A stretch of 64,000 bases of DNA from Cladocopium goreaui (GCA_947184155.2 CAMXCT020006754.1:1-64000); one strand, 5' to 3'. Numbered from the stretch's first letter, positions 33,601 to 43,930 are shown. A program made the numbers and translations. Notes: generated by a model not told the origin, from the sequence alone.

Positions 33601-35211
33601 TTTCTGAGTGCTGGCTTTTGCATCTTGCTCAGGGCTGGCTGGGACCATTTGCTCAGCATCTCCTGCAGCAGGGCCGGCTGAGCCAAAGAGACATTGCTCA
33701 GATTGGCTGGGTGGAGCTGAATCAAAGCTGCCCTGCTTCACCAGAGAATCTTGCTCAGGTTGGCTGGCTGGAGGGCTGCTGGCTGCTGATGTAAAGCTGA
33801 GCTGCCTCACTACTGACTCCTTGGGAGATGACTCAAAGCTGAACTTTCTTTGAACCTGAGGTGTGGATGGTACAATGGGCCCTATCACCATGTCAGGCCC
33901 ACTTTCTGAGTGCATGGCTTCACTGATGGCTAGCCTGACTGAAGAGTAGTCCTTGACATCAGCTGAGGCATGCAGTTCCTCCTCAGCAAAAACAGCTCTT
34001 CTACCTGTAGCCTTAGCCCACAAAGGCACCTGATCAGAGAATCCAATGACCAACTGAGACCTTGCTGAAATGAACTGGTCAGGGCTGCTGAGCCTGTTGC
34101 TGTCAGCTAATGTCTGCTGAGATGCACATGTTGCTAGCCACAATGTGTGGTCAAACTCTTGCCAGGTCAGCTTGGTCCTGGTTTGGGCTTCTACCTGAGA
34201 GATGTTTGTAACTAGCTCAGTGGACATGTACTTAGCATCAAGCCATTTGACCAGCTGAGCCTTAGTCTTTCTCCTGTAAGGGTCACTGTTGCAGAGCTTC
34301 TCTTTCCTGACTTCTCTTTCCTTAGCATCTGCCAGGAGCTCAGCCCTCTTTAGTGCAGGTATCTCAGGCACCTGAGCATTGTTTCTAAGCTCATTGGCTG
34401 TGAGCTGAAGCCTACCAAGATACTCAGCAAGCAAATCCTGCTTAGCAATGGTGTGGCCACATGCTCTTTCAATGCTGAGCCACTGCTTCATTTTTGAGAT
34501 GATGTCTGGGAATGGAACCTTTCTGCCAGCTCCTGAGGCTCGTTTCCTCTTGCTTAACTGATGTTTGTTCTTGCTTTTGAGATCCTTCTCAGCCACAAGT
34601 TTTTCCCAATGCCCTTCCTTAGACAAGATGTTCTTCAGAGCATCCTTTCTGATGCCATACTTCTCCACTTGAGCTGCCCAGAAATCTTGTAGACTGCTGA
34701 AAGTGTCTTTGACTGCCTTCATCTCCTGGCAATATTTCAACTTAGTAGCAGCTGAGATTTCAGCCCTTTTTGTGCATGAGCCTGGTCTTTTTCTGTTTGT
34801 TGACTGAGGGCTGGCTTTTGGAGATTTGGATGGCTCTCTAGCCATCAATCTCTGTCTTTTCTGTGCTGCCTCAATAAGCTCAGGTTCATTTGTGGCTTGT
34901 GAAGCTTCAAACTCAGCTTGCAGTCTGAGTGCTTCATTCTTTTCTCTGAGAGCATCTTCCTGAAATCTGCCAAGCCTCTGCCTTTTGTAAGGCTGAAGTT
35001 GCAGGTGCAATGGCACTGGCTGAGCTTCTTTCTTCTGGCTTGCTGAGCCAAAGAACTTGCCCAGGCCATACTGTACCTTTCCTGAGCTGGCTGGTGAAGA
35101 CTCAGGGCTGCCAGTGGCATCCTTCTCAGGTGTAGCTTCAGCTCCTCCACCTCTAGCTCTGACTTGCTTAGTCACCTTAGTCAGCAAGAAGCCACCATGA
35201 AGGTGGCACAT
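30667..35211 (-). CDS. CENP-B/pogo-like DDE transposase fused to Ulp1-type protease (1514 aa)
   Basis: Predicted DNA transposase with a C-terminal cysteine protease. Order: low-complexity N-terminus; two helix-turn-helix-like regions at about 150-205 and 225-268, the second CENP-B-like (GAGRKVPFPD ... MKQWLSIERACG); a DDE core with Asp393 in SDQVPLWAKATGRR, Asp694 in WMRDCFSSVF and Asp730 in KLQITDTDFAKQFK, the last two spaced DD35D; a Ser/Ala/Pro/Gln-rich insertion (about 450-560) splitting the core; Lys-rich segment 915-1035; Ulp1/C48 domain with His1247 (QFHWTLLAA), Asp1268 (RRYDSL), Gln1303 and Cys1310 (VGSNACGCYVLHYIEE); then a Cys/His cluster 1436-1459 (CSKCRWQSGCLSCDAYKC) and a Ser/Ala tail. 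The catalytic residues of both parts are present and the frame is intact and intronless. The ATG lies at the junction with satellite DNA. CpG is almost absent throughout. Confidence 0.75.
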   Translation of the reverse strand: MCHLHGGFLLTKVTKQVRARGGGAEATPEKDATGSPESSPASSGKVQYGLGKFFGSASQKKEAQPVPLHLQLQPYKRQRLGRFQEDALREKNEALRLQAEFEASQATNEPELIEAAQKRQRLMAREPSKSPKASPQSTNRKRPGSCTKRAEISAATKLKYCQEMKAVKDTFSSLQDFWAAQVEKYGIRKDALKNILSKEGHWEKLVAEKDLKSKNKHQLSKRKRASGAGRKVPFPDIISKMKQWLSIERACGHTIAKQDLLAEYLGRLQLTANELRNNAQVPEIPALKRAELLADAKEREVRKEKLCNSDPYRRKTKAQLVKWLDAKYMSTELVTNISQVEAQTRTKLTWQEFDHTLWLATCASQQTLADSNRLSSPDQFISARSQLVIGFSDQVPLWAKATGRRAVFAEEELHASADVKDYSSVRLAISEAMHSESGPDMVIGPIVPSTPQVQRKFSFESSPKESVVRQLSFTSAASSPPASQPEQDSLVKQGSFDSAPPSQSEQCLFGSAGPAAGDAEQMVPASPEQDAKASTQKDASSTQASAPAAKPALPQPGSTTLIGISGEDRYRITYEARQLLHSVYGDESQEIIGSVGKGLLVVPGEWARLSNISESGTWLSDETFKIGDKAITRTQGSSAGRVMLPYRRLRQNHPELMSKVDIMQQPAANVDSVILSWSIQAQAAQYPASIWMRDCFSSVFSDSATESMALANQLSCLVAEKCTSKLQITDTDFAKQFKALVRHKLIDLRAQWQTQRKVEHSVWKVGPLEIVTAVVAAQEAMAEKNLKDEWVLRAAVRNGILVYRPDPASGRLVELLSQSWAKEMGLEVGTKRYSPEWLRDRLKWRDGEGVPAKADWNLSSTAKQISDLQIWDYYNPEDQKDCTEEDLQPEITDAIAEDLELELQNSLSLRIHPSLRRAQIRRMGTAEYQSKKDKAVVKRARQRKPRKLLRKHKSKLVQKMAQKLSDMSRHEALAELQPEARQKGKPKKKLSLAFKASIKNKASMKNKPSAKHKNLKKKTKKTSEAKALVKAGSKQDLSEKPPLPPPEQAPPAEIEFDDPLFNQEVVIVSEAAGRLSFGKHGKLTHGSTPATYICVTDSGAYQVEPEWVEIKSSKAKVLKVKWPKWTQLSKRDLSLMLSQLSCNPEDEVGLSPKEWSIHSVIPCPKEIPEMEDQHLWLGWALLRWCFDKANVALPEVLGVHCVDPILSKLILENDGNPEQLEGFKEGIKLSWSQHCKLLLVPVYSQFHWTLLAAQRAGPGKPITWRRYDSLSKEHEESHPRQIFMGQLLDPYFTLPPLSNIATQPVGSNACGCYVLHYIEEELRVFRGEWPSVWPEDGWKDWKLRLVTIVPKLLAHANALIEDAKVRHAKLESQMAGIAQQKSKAEKKLSKLTDITSAAYQTAKDQLDKNSVRFTWKNLSQDSFHKVKLLKDSLGKCSKCRWQSGCLSCDAYKCLRYHLHSEAAKANKLPYLSTGPEDLEQLLKSATLAISASSSSAPISSSSAAPTSSTSAAPA

Positions 35212-36555
35212 GAGTGGCTCAGTTACTCAATAATATAATTGTTTGGATGGTACCCTATTGTGAGCACCAACTTTTGGGAGTGAAAAAAAAAGCAAGACCC
35301 TTTCTCCACCTTTCTTTGGGTAAAGCTGGCCCTTTCACTTTAGGAAGCCATAGTTGTGTTGAAACTTTAAATGAAGGTTTCCCAAATAATTAGATGCCTT
35401 ATTAAACCCTTATTAAAAAAACAGCATCCAGACAATTTTTCAAAGGGTTACCTCATGAGTGGCTCAGTTACTCAATAATATAATTGTTTGGATGGTACCC
35501 TATTGTGAGCACCAACTTTTGGTAGTGAAAAAAAAAAGCAACACCCTTTCTCCACCTTTCTTTGGGTAAAGCTGGCCCTTTCACTTTAGAAAGCCATAGC
35601 TGTGTTAAAGCTTTAAAATGCAAGGTTTCCCAAATAATTAGATGCCTTATTAAACCCTTATTAAAAAAACAGCATCCAGACAATTTTTCAAAGGGTTACC
35701 TCATGAGTGGCTCAGTTACTCAATAATATAATTGTTTGGATGGTACTCTATTGTGAGCACCAACTTTTGGGGGTGAAAAAAAAGCAAAACCCTTTCTCCA
35801 CCTTTCTTTGGGTAAAGCTGGCCCTTTCACTTTAGAAAGCCATAGTTGTGTTAAAGCTTTAATATGCAAGGTTTCCCAAATAATTAGATGCCTTATTAAA
35901 CCCTTATTAAAAAACAGCATCCAGACAATTTTTCAAAGGGTTACCTCATGAATGGCTCAGTTACTCAATAATATAATTGTTTGGATGGTACTCTATTGTG
36001 AGCACCAACTTTTGGTAGTGAAAAAAAAGCAACACCCTTTCTCCACCTTTCTTTGGGTAAAGCTGGCCCTTTCACTTTAGAAAGCCATAGTTGTATTAAA
36101 GCTTTAAAATGCAAGGTTTCCCAAATAATTAGATGCCTTATTAAACCCTTATTAAAAAACAGCATCCAGACAATTTTTCAAGGGGGTACCTCATGAGTGG
36201 CTCAGTTACTCAATAATATAATTGTTTGGATGGTACTCTATTGTGAGCACCAACTTTTGGGAGTGAAAAAAAAAGCAAAACCCTTTCTCCACCTTTCTTT
36301 GGGTAAAGCTGGTCCTTTTACTTTAGAAAGCCATAGTTGTGTTAAAGCTTTAAAATGCAAGGTTTCTCAAATAATTAGATGCCTTATTAAACCCTTATTA
36401 AAACAGCATCCAGACAATTTTTCAAGGGGGTACCTCATTAGTTGCTCAGTTACTGAATAATATAATTGCCTGGGTGGTACTCTATTGTGAGCACCAACTT
36501 TTGGGAGTGAAAAAAAACAGCAAAAACCTTTCTACACATTTCTTTGGGCAAAGGC
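35209..36555 (+). repeat. Satellite array 2, about 5.5 monomers of 245 bp
   Basis: Same monomer and orientation as array 1. GGATGGTACTC/CCC landmarks at about 35243, 35487, 35736, 35982, 36227 and 36473. It begins at CATGAGTGGCTCAG, which also supplies the ATG of the DDE-Ulp1 ORF, and breaks off inside a monomer after CTTTGGGCAAAG. Confidence 0.95.
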
Positions 36556-36788
36556 TCCAGGATGTCTGAGAGGTCCAAGCTCTGAAGGGCATTGAGTTCC
36601 TCAGCCTTGTGGTGGAAAGCTTTCTGCCTGCTGAGAGCTCCTTTGAAGTAGTGAAATGCTGAGCTGAAGTAATTCTGCATCTCAGTGACCAGAGCATTCA
36701 ATTTACTGAGTGGCTTCAAAAGGATGCTCAGGGTGAAGAGGAGCAAAGAAGTGAATGCAAGCCATCCCTGAGTTTTGCAACATTGCAT
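36540..36788 (-). CDS. Membrane-protein exon, paralogue of the next gene
   Basis: Frame with one hydrophobic segment (WLAFTSLLLFTLSILLKPL) followed by helical sequence and KAEELNALQSLDLSDILEP. The same layout, hydrophobic helix and then KAERLNVLSSIDLSDVAEP, is found at 37156-38195, so the two are related. The frame runs on into satellite DNA, where it should not be trusted. No start or splice sites are certain. Confidence 0.4.
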
Positions 36789-37155
36789 TCATGTTACAAG
36801 AGTCACCTTTACCTACATAATAAGAAACTTGTTGATAAAATAGAAAATTGAAAACATGAAAATAGGCAACACTAAGCTGTGCCCAAGGTCAAGCTCAGCT
36901 GAGGAAAAAATAGGATTGAGGTCCTTCAGCCTCACTGCCAGGTCAATAGCATTGCAACCTGAAGTGCAGGCTTGGTGCAAAACAAGAATACACTAAGAAA
37001 AGAGCTAGTTGCCTAATTAATTAAGTAATTAGTCAATTAGTCATACCAAATGGCTACTAACTAATTAATTAACTAATTACTTACTGATGTTGGATACTGA
37101 GGCAGACTCCTTTTTCCAAAAACGCTGCTCAGGTAAGCTGAGCCTTTGAATTGTC

Positions 37156-38195
37156 TCAGAATTCATTCTGAGCCTGTAGATCACTGAGGTGCCATTCCAC
37201 CTCAGCTTCAATGTTCCACTGAGAAAGTAGGTCAGGCTCAGCCACATCTGAGAGGTCTATGCTGCTAAGCACATTGAGCCTCTCTGCCTTGGTTCTGAGT
37301 CCTACTTCCCTGCTATATGCACTGAGCCAATGTTGCTTAGCACAGCTGAAAGCATGTGCTGAGGCCAGCAGCTCATGGATGCCATTCTCAGGTTGGTGGG
37401 CCCAAAGTGTTGAGAGCTCAGGTCGCTGAGTGTTCTCCACCACCAGGGTCTCCTGCCTGAGCTCTTCATCTGAGGCAGTCCTGCTGTAGAGTGCCTGAGC
37501 TGGCTGAAAAGGTTTCAAGAAACCAACAGACATCAACTAAAAACATCCAACAACATGTTCCTCTTCACAAAAAAAGGAAACCAAATGAATTCAAGTACCC
37601 TGAGGAATCGATTGTACATGACACCCTCCCTGGTGGCTAAGATAGCAGTGCTCAGCAGCAAGTCCCACTCTGTGAACTGAGCTTCTTGGTCCCAGTGGGA
37701 GACAGGTCCACTGAGAAGTGCCCAGCGCTTCTTCACTAAGAATTCTGAGAACAAAGCTGCACCACCTGCCTGAGGGTCAAACTCTTCAAAATGCTGCTTG
37801 AGGTGCCTCAGGGTGTCCCAGGTACTTCCTCCAGTCATATCCATCCTGAGCTCCATGGCCCTGACCTTCTCTGAGATGAAGTCAAGCCTCTGCTGAGAAT
37901 GATCAGAAGCATACCAAAGGTCATCTCTGAGGTTCTGCAGGACCTGCACCAAGGTGCTGAGCTCAGTCTTGAGTCCCAGGAGGAAGATGAAGCAAAGAGC
38001 CAAGACTGAGAGCCCAGCCTGGTGTTGTTTTGTGCTTCCATGCAAAAAAAAACAAGTAGTTTTTACCATTGGCCTAAGCATTTTTTTACAGCTGATCCAA
38101 GTATGGTACTGCTTGCTGTCAAGAAGCAAGCTGGGGTGCATGAATGACATCTGATAGCTGGCTGAGCCTAGCCTGTAGGTCCACTGAGGTACCAC
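37156..38195 (-). CDS. Intron-containing single-pass membrane protein candidate
   Basis: Two overlapping open frames on one strand. The upstream part has a hydrophobic segment (GLSVLALCFIFLLGLKTEL), then amphipathic helices (LVQVLQNLRDDLW ... RLDFISEKVRAMELRM) and a folded-looking Trp-rich part. The downstream part carries LSTLWAHQPENGIHELLASA and KAERLNVLSSIDLSDVAEP. The upstream frame begins at a non-ATG codon and contains a T-rich tract around 38040-38060 that is probably intronic, so this is at least two or three exons. No family recognised. Shares the CTNAG-rich, CpG-poor composition of its neighbours. Confidence 0.45.
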
Positions 38196-39642
38196 CTAGG
38201 GCTACCATCTGAGGAATGAACAAAAACATGTTGAACCATGCAATCCAAGGACCCAAAAACAAGTTGTTATGTAGCTGAGATGCTAGCCAAGCTGATGCCT
38301 GTGCTGCAAGCAAGAGCCATGATGCACACCATCTTCAGCTGAGGCCCCATGGCTCCAAGAGAAGAACTGATGCTGATGAAGGTGGCTGATACTGATGCTG
38401 ATGAGAAAAAGCTGCTGAGGCACATGGTGCTCAAGAGGCTGAGATGCTGAAGACAGACTAGCTCAGGCTACTGTGTCTAAGGCCAGGTTTATCTCCTGCA
38501 AAATAATTAATTAGTTAATTAGTTAATTAATTAATTGTTGAGGGGTGGGTTCCTCACACTAGTCAGGACACAAAACTAAGGTGCAAGCTCAGGAACTTGA
38601 GAGGCTCAGCCCAGATGAAGCCACCAAGCTGAGGATCACAAAGGCCTTCAGCTGAAGATTCATGGCTGTAGCCTTGGCTGCCATGGAAGCACATAGAAGC
38701 ACATGCCATTAATTGATTATGTTTTAGTTCATCCTAAAATTTAAAAGAATAACCAGAAACAAAAACAGGACTAAACTTGACTGAGAAGCAAGGAAGCAAA
38801 TGCAGTTGCAACTGGGTGCTCAGAGTGCTGAAGCTTGGATGCTGGATGCTGCTGTGGTAGCATGCAGGCTCAGAACAGCCCTAGATGAAAACTTAGAAAG
38901 AAATGTCACCAACTGAGGGTGGCCAACACTCAGTGCCAATGCTTAGCAGTGGCTGCAGCCAACCTAAGTATGCCTAGTATGCTAAGTTATATAAATGCTA
39001 CTTTAGATAGCCTTTCCTTTAGATAGCCTTTCCTTCATTAGTAGTGACTGCAACCTTCCCTTGTCATGCTAAGTCAAATCTCAGTGGTTGCTGCCAGCCC
39101 CAAGCAACTTTTTTTGATATCTGATGCTGTTCAAGAGCTGATGCATGCTGAGAATGCATCAAGGAGACAAAAATCATGACCAAGTCATGGCTGAGGGTTG
39201 CTTAGGCTGTGCCCAGCTTCTAAAAAGTAGAAGTCACCTAAGCTCCATCAGAAGTGCATCTGCTGAGTCATACTGTGCTTGCTGAGATAGATGCAGATGA
39301 TGTAGCCCTGGTACTTTTCTTCACACCTTCAGGTCCTGCCAGGGGGAACAGTATAAGGACAAGGTAAGCTACATGAGCACTGCACTAAGAAGAACCATTA
39401 CAATGTCCAACATTAGCCATTGCTTATGCTAAGTAACTAAAGTAATTAGTTAATACTTTAACTATTCTAAACTCCAACAACAACCTGCAGCAGTGCCAAA
39501 ACCACCCACATCCCTGCAGAACTGCACTATTTTTTTTCTGCCAGCTTTTCAACATGCTGCCAAGACTTATGAGCTGACTAAGCGTTGCTCAGCATGAATG
39601 CACCTGAGTCATACCTCCTCAGGCTCCAAGAAACTGTACTAA
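38196..39642. other. CpG-poor, CTNAG-rich stretch without supported exons
   Basis: Dense in CTGAG, CTCAG and CTAAG words with almost no CG. TTAATTAGTTAATTAATTAA runs at 38503-38535. Probably introns or flanks of the neighbouring genes. Confidence 0.4.
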
Positions 39643-40152
39643 TTACTTGTTGTCTGAGGTGGCAGACATGGCTGAGCCCTGGGACCTCTGACTAGTCTCA
39701 TCTGGCTGACATTTTTGCAACATCTTTCTGAGATCAGCTTCAGTCAGATTGTACTCCCTCATGACCTCATCAATGGCAGCCTCTTTGTCTCCTTCTATGT
39801 ATTTCTCAGCTCTTTGCAGATTCACCTTCAGCTCAGCTTGCAAAGCACTCAGCTCCTTTTGCTCAGCTTCCATTCTATCAGCATCTTCCCTGAGCCTGGT
39901 GATTGTAAGGTCCTGAAGTATTTTTGCCTGATCAAGTAGAGCAATCTTAGACCTCATACTCTGGCTCAGACCATATGCATAGTCTAAGTCCCTGAGCTTC
40001 TCATCGTCTTCTGAGTTGCCCAGGAGTTCCTGAATCTCATGGCTAATGTCCAGTTGGTGGAGCTGAGACTTGACATAGCCCTGGGCATCATTGGCAGTCC
40101 TGATAGGCTGGATTGACTCAATATTGGAAGGAGACTTTGTAAAGTTCAACAA
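39643..40152 (-). CDS. Third, diverged paralogue of the coiled-coil gene (exon)
   Basis: 169 codons with QGYVKSQLHQLD, KLRDLDYAYGLSQSMRSK, LREDADRMEAEQKELSALQA and ADLRKMLQK. These line up in order with QGYCKSLLAQID, IISQKLLLVEQAYAAQD, DAQQMAEEQGVLGQL and LSPEALLELHQKRQ of the neighbouring pair, so it is the same family with a coiled-coil centre. It begins at a non-ATG codon inside a long inverted repeat, with an AAAG acceptor-like site near 40135, and no zinc-ribbon exon was found upstream. Confidence 0.5.
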   Translation of the reverse strand: MLNFTKSPSNIESIQPIRTANDAQGYVKSQLHQLDISHEIQELLGNSEDDEKLRDLDYAYGLSQSMRSKIALLDQAKILQDLTITRLREDADRMEAEQKELSALQAELKVNLQRAEKYIEGDKEAAIDEVMREYNLTEADLRKMLQKCQPDETSQRSQGSAMSATSDNK

Positions 40153-40199
40153 TTCACTTGTTGAACTTTACAAAGTCACATTCAAAGATTGAGTCAATC
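40111..40199. repeat. Long inverted repeat (42 bp arms, 5 nt loop)
   Basis: Arms 40111-40152 and 40158-40199. The inner 20 bp (GACTTTGTAAAGTTCAACAA) are perfectly complementary, the outer ends (GATTGACTCAAT / ATTGAGTCAATC) pair too, and four mismatches lie between. The loop is TTCAC. It overlaps the start of the third paralogue's open frame. Confidence 0.85.
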
Positions 40200-40677
40200 A
40201 GAACATCAAATGTCAAAAACACCAGTGAGTCACTTTTGCATACTGTTCTTCTCCAAGGCTCATTCTTGGATTTCAGATATAGAGCCAAGGTTTGCTGAAT
40301 CTTTGCACCTAGATTTGATCCTCAATTAAAAAGCTGAGGAGTCACATAGACATGCACATATGAACATGCTACAACTTCATTGGTTAATTAATTAATTAAT
40401 TAGTTACTCAATTCTTTGATGTCAACATGACTGAGCAAGATTGACACAAGGTCAACTACATGGGCACTGAACTAAGAAGAATCACTACAATGTATTAATT
40501 ATAATGTGTATTTCTTGGTATTTGAACTAGTTCAAAAAAGCAATGGCAACAACAACAGAAACAGCAGCAGCATTGACACATTTTCCCTGCCAGCTGCTTG
40601 CCATGGCTTGTGGTGTTTCAAAAAAAATAAGGCAATCTGTTAATTACCTAGATTCATCGTCAAGCTAGTGTTCATCC

Positions 40678-41887
40678 TCAGGTATTACCTGAGTCTCCCT
40701 CTGGCTTCTCAATCCTTTGCTTCTTGCTGAGACCAGGGGGCTCAGAAACTTGATCTTCAGGAATTGGCTTCTTAGCATCTTTCTGCCTTTTCTGATGCAG
40801 CTCCAGCAAAGCCTCAGGGCTCAGACCAATAGCATCCATCTGACTGAGAATCTGCTGAGCCTGCTCTTCTTTTAGCTTCCTCAGTTCCTCCTGAGCCTGT
40901 GCCATCTCTTCCTCCTCCTTCTTCTGAGCCAGGAAACCTTTCAGCTTCCCCTGAGCATCTAAGATGTCAAGCCTGAGCTGACCTAAGACACCTTGCTCCT
41001 CAGCCATCTGCTGGGCATCTGTGGAGATCCTCTGCATAGTGGCATCCTGAGCAGCATAGGCTTGCTCAACAAGCAGAAGCTTCTGAGAGATGATAGCTTC
41101 CAGCTCCTGCACATCTGAGACATCAGGACTAAGGTCCATCCCCTTCAGCTGATTGATAGCCTGCCTGATGCCATTCTCAGGGTCAATCTGAGCAAGCAAT
41201 GACTTGCAGTACCCCTGAACAAAGGTGCTGTCATCAGTCTGAGCAGCCATAGCAAAGGTAGCAGCTTTAGGTGGCTGAGAAGATTCAGCATCAGGTTCAG
41301 CTTGAGGTTGCTGACAACCAGGAGGCTCAGCAGGCTTAGGTGGCTTCAGTTTGTGCTTGAACTGAGCTGTCCAGTAAGGTTTTGAGACAAACTTCTGCCA
41401 AGGCAATGGGGTCATGTTGAGAATCACCTGATAATACTGAGCAATGACTCTCTGAGGCCACCCATTGACATCCTGCAAGGTTGCAAAAGATATGAAGAAA
41501 ACTTTCAATCAGATATTAAAACTTAGTAATTAATATGTTTTTCAATTAATCAATTGATTGATGAAGGCCATGCACCCATGCTCAGAGACGCAAAGAACAA
41601 ATGCATGCACACATGTTCAAACCCATGTCCTTGCAGTCTTTGCACCCATTCTGAAATGGGATCCTGCTGAGTTTCACCTTAGCATTGCACCCAGGACAAG
41701 CAACATCAGGCTCTCCATCATAGCGAGGGTAGCTGATGATCCTCTCAGGGTTTGATCCCTGAGCAAAGAGGTCATCCACTGAGGGAAAGTTTTGTGGAAT
41801 GAGCTTGAGCTGAGCATGGCCACCCTTGACAGTAAATTCCATGCCAGATGGAACTAATTCTGAGTGATCCTTAGTGTTCCTTGCCAT
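40678..41887 (-). CDS. Zinc-ribbon plus coiled-coil protein, copy A (two exons)
   Basis: Exon 1 starts at an ATG at 41887 (MARNTKDHSELVPSG) and encodes DVACPGCNAKVKLSRIPFQ then NGCKDCKDMGLNMCACIC, a Cys-rich zinc-binding-like segment, ending before about 41580. Exon 2 begins after CCTTGCAG at 41472 (DVNGWPQRVIAQYYQVILNM) and continues through a Pro/Gln/Ala-rich linker, helical segments and a long coiled coil (KKEEEEMAQAQEELRKLKEE) to a basic, Pro-rich C-terminus, stop at 40678. The donor between them is not certain. Function unknown; a DNA- or RNA-associated scaffold is conceivable from zinc and coiled-coil parts only. About 1.7 kb duplicate follows upstream. Confidence 0.65.
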
Positions 41888-42417
41888 GGCTCAGTTGCTG
41901 AGTTGCAGCTGGCTGAGCTGGAAGGCCAAAAGTTGACTATGTGCTTGAGTTCACTAATCAGCTGAGGAATCACATAAGCACAAGTCCAAGACCATGGGCA
42001 CAAGTCCAAGACCATGGGCAAGCTGAGAGCCAACCCCACACCCCCAGAACCAACCCTGAGTCCTCCCCAAGCATTGCCATCATTCTGAGCATCTTCTAAG
42101 CCACATCTCTGATTGTTCTCTGTGAGCATCTTCTAAGCCACACCCTCAGGTCCTGTCAGGGGAAAAATATAAGGACAAGGTCAACTACATGGGCACTGAA
42201 CCAAGATGAACCATCAATGAATTAATTACAATGTATTAATTACAAGTAGTTCTTGTGAAACCAGTTCAAAAAAAACAATGGCAACAACAACAGAACCACC
42301 TCAGCCCATCAAATGCATTTTTCCACTGCCAGCTGCTTGTCATGGCATGTGATGACACAACTCAGTCTGAGCTGAGATATTGCAAAGAAATCCTAAGTCT
42401 TTTGCTCAGGCTTCAAA

Positions 42418-43696
42418 TTACTCAATCTCCTCCTCAACAATGACCTCCACCATCTCAGAAGACTGCTGAGGCTCTTCAAGTCTTGCCTTCTTGGTGGCTG
42501 GACCACAAGACTCAAACTCAGCCCTGTCAGCCTCAGAAGGAACTGCAGCTTCAGGCTTGCTGGTACCAGGAGGCTCAGAAACTTGATCTTCAGGAATTGG
42601 CTTCTTACCATCTTTCTGCCTTTTCTGATGCAGCTCCAGCAAAGCCTCAGGGCTCAGACCAATAGCATCCATCTGACTGAGAATCTGCTGAGCCTGCTCT
42701 TCTTTTAGCTTCCTCAGTTCCACCTGAGCCTGTGCCATCTCTTGCTCCTCCTTCTTCTGAGCCACTCTAGCATCAACCCTTTCCTGAGCTTCAATGCAGC
42801 CACACCTGAGCTCAAGCAAGGCAGCTTGCTCCTTAGACATCTTGTCAGCATCTTGCAGGAGCATAGTCATAGTTTCATCCTGAGCTGCATAGGCTTTGTC
42901 AATGAGCATAAGCCTCTTAGAGATGATGTCTCTCAGTCCCTCCAAATCTGAGAGATCAGAACCCTCCAAGTCCATTGCAAGATGCTGAGAGATGGCATCT
43001 GCCATGCTGTTCTGAGGGTCAATATGAGCAAGAATTGACTTGCAGTACCCCCCAGAGAAGAGCTGAGCCTCCTGAGCACCTGCAGCCTCAGCAGGCCCAG
43101 GTGGCTGAGCAGTTTCAGCATCTTGAATTTTCTGAGAAGGAGGAGGCTCATCAGGCTCAGCTGGCTGCTGCTTGTGCTTGAACTGAGCTGCCCCAAAAGA
43201 TTCTGAGACTAACTTCTGCCAAGGCAATGGGGTCATGTTGAGAATCACCTGATAATACTGAGCAATGACTCTCTGAGGCCACCCATTGACATCCTGCAAG
43301 GTTGCAAAAGATGTGAAGAAAACTTTCAATCAGATATTAAAACTTAGTAATTAATATGTGTTTCAATTAATCAATTAATTGATGAAGGCCATGCACCCAT
43401 GCTCAGAGACACAAAGAACAAATGCATGCACACATGTTCAAACCCATGTCCTTGCAGTAAATGCACCCATTCTGAAATGGGATCCTGCTGAGTTTCACCT
43501 TAGCATTGCACCCAGGACAAGCAACATCAGGCTCTCCATGATAGCGAGGGTAGCTGATGATCCTCTCAGGGTTTGATCCCTGAGCAAAGATGTCATCCAC
43601 TGAGGGAAAGCTTGGCCAACTGAGTTTGAGCTGAGCATGGCCACCTCTGATAGTATAATCCATGCCATCTGGGACTGAGTCAGTGGGCTTTGCCAT
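42418..43696 (-). CDS. Zinc-ribbon plus coiled-coil protein, copy B (two exons)
   Basis: Same structure as copy A. Exon 1 begins at the ATG at 43696 and carries DVACPGCNAKVKLSRIPFQ and CKDMGLNMCACIC. Exon 2 starts at 43293 after the same CCTTGCAG acceptor (DVNGWPQRVIAQ) and ends at 42418. The distal part is diverged: linker and first helices differ (SGGYCKSILAHIDPQNSM), while AQQILSQMDAIGLSPEALLE is identical. The C-terminus is acidic (EMVEVIVEEEIE) rather than basic as in copy A, so the copies may have different partners. The reading frames of both copies are intact, which argues they were or are expressed. Confidence 0.65.
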
Positions 43697-43930
43697 GGCT
43701 CAGTTGTTGAGTTGCAGATGGCTGAGCTGGAAGGCAAAAAGTTGACTATGTGCTTGAGTTCACTAAGCAGCTGAGGAATCACACAAGCATGCATTCCTGC
43801 ACAAATTTGAGCACAAGTCCAAGACCATGGGCAAGCTGAGAACCAACCCCACACCCCCAAAACCAACCCTGAGTCCTCTGTCAGCATTGCCACCCTTCTG
43901 ATGCTTCTCCTTCTTCTTCTTCTCAGTGTA

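Larger units (their letters stand above)
40430..43930 (-). repeat. Tandem duplication of about 1.75 kb carrying a two-exon gene
   Basis: Units about 40430-42170 and 42171-43930 share the 3' flank (TCAACTACATGGGCACTGAA, CAATGGCAACAACAACAGAA), both exons and the 5' flank (GTTGACTATGTGCTTGAGTT, CCAAGACCATGGGCAAGCTG). The flank phrase also occurs at about 39350, next to the third paralogue, so there were at least three units. Confidence 0.85.
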
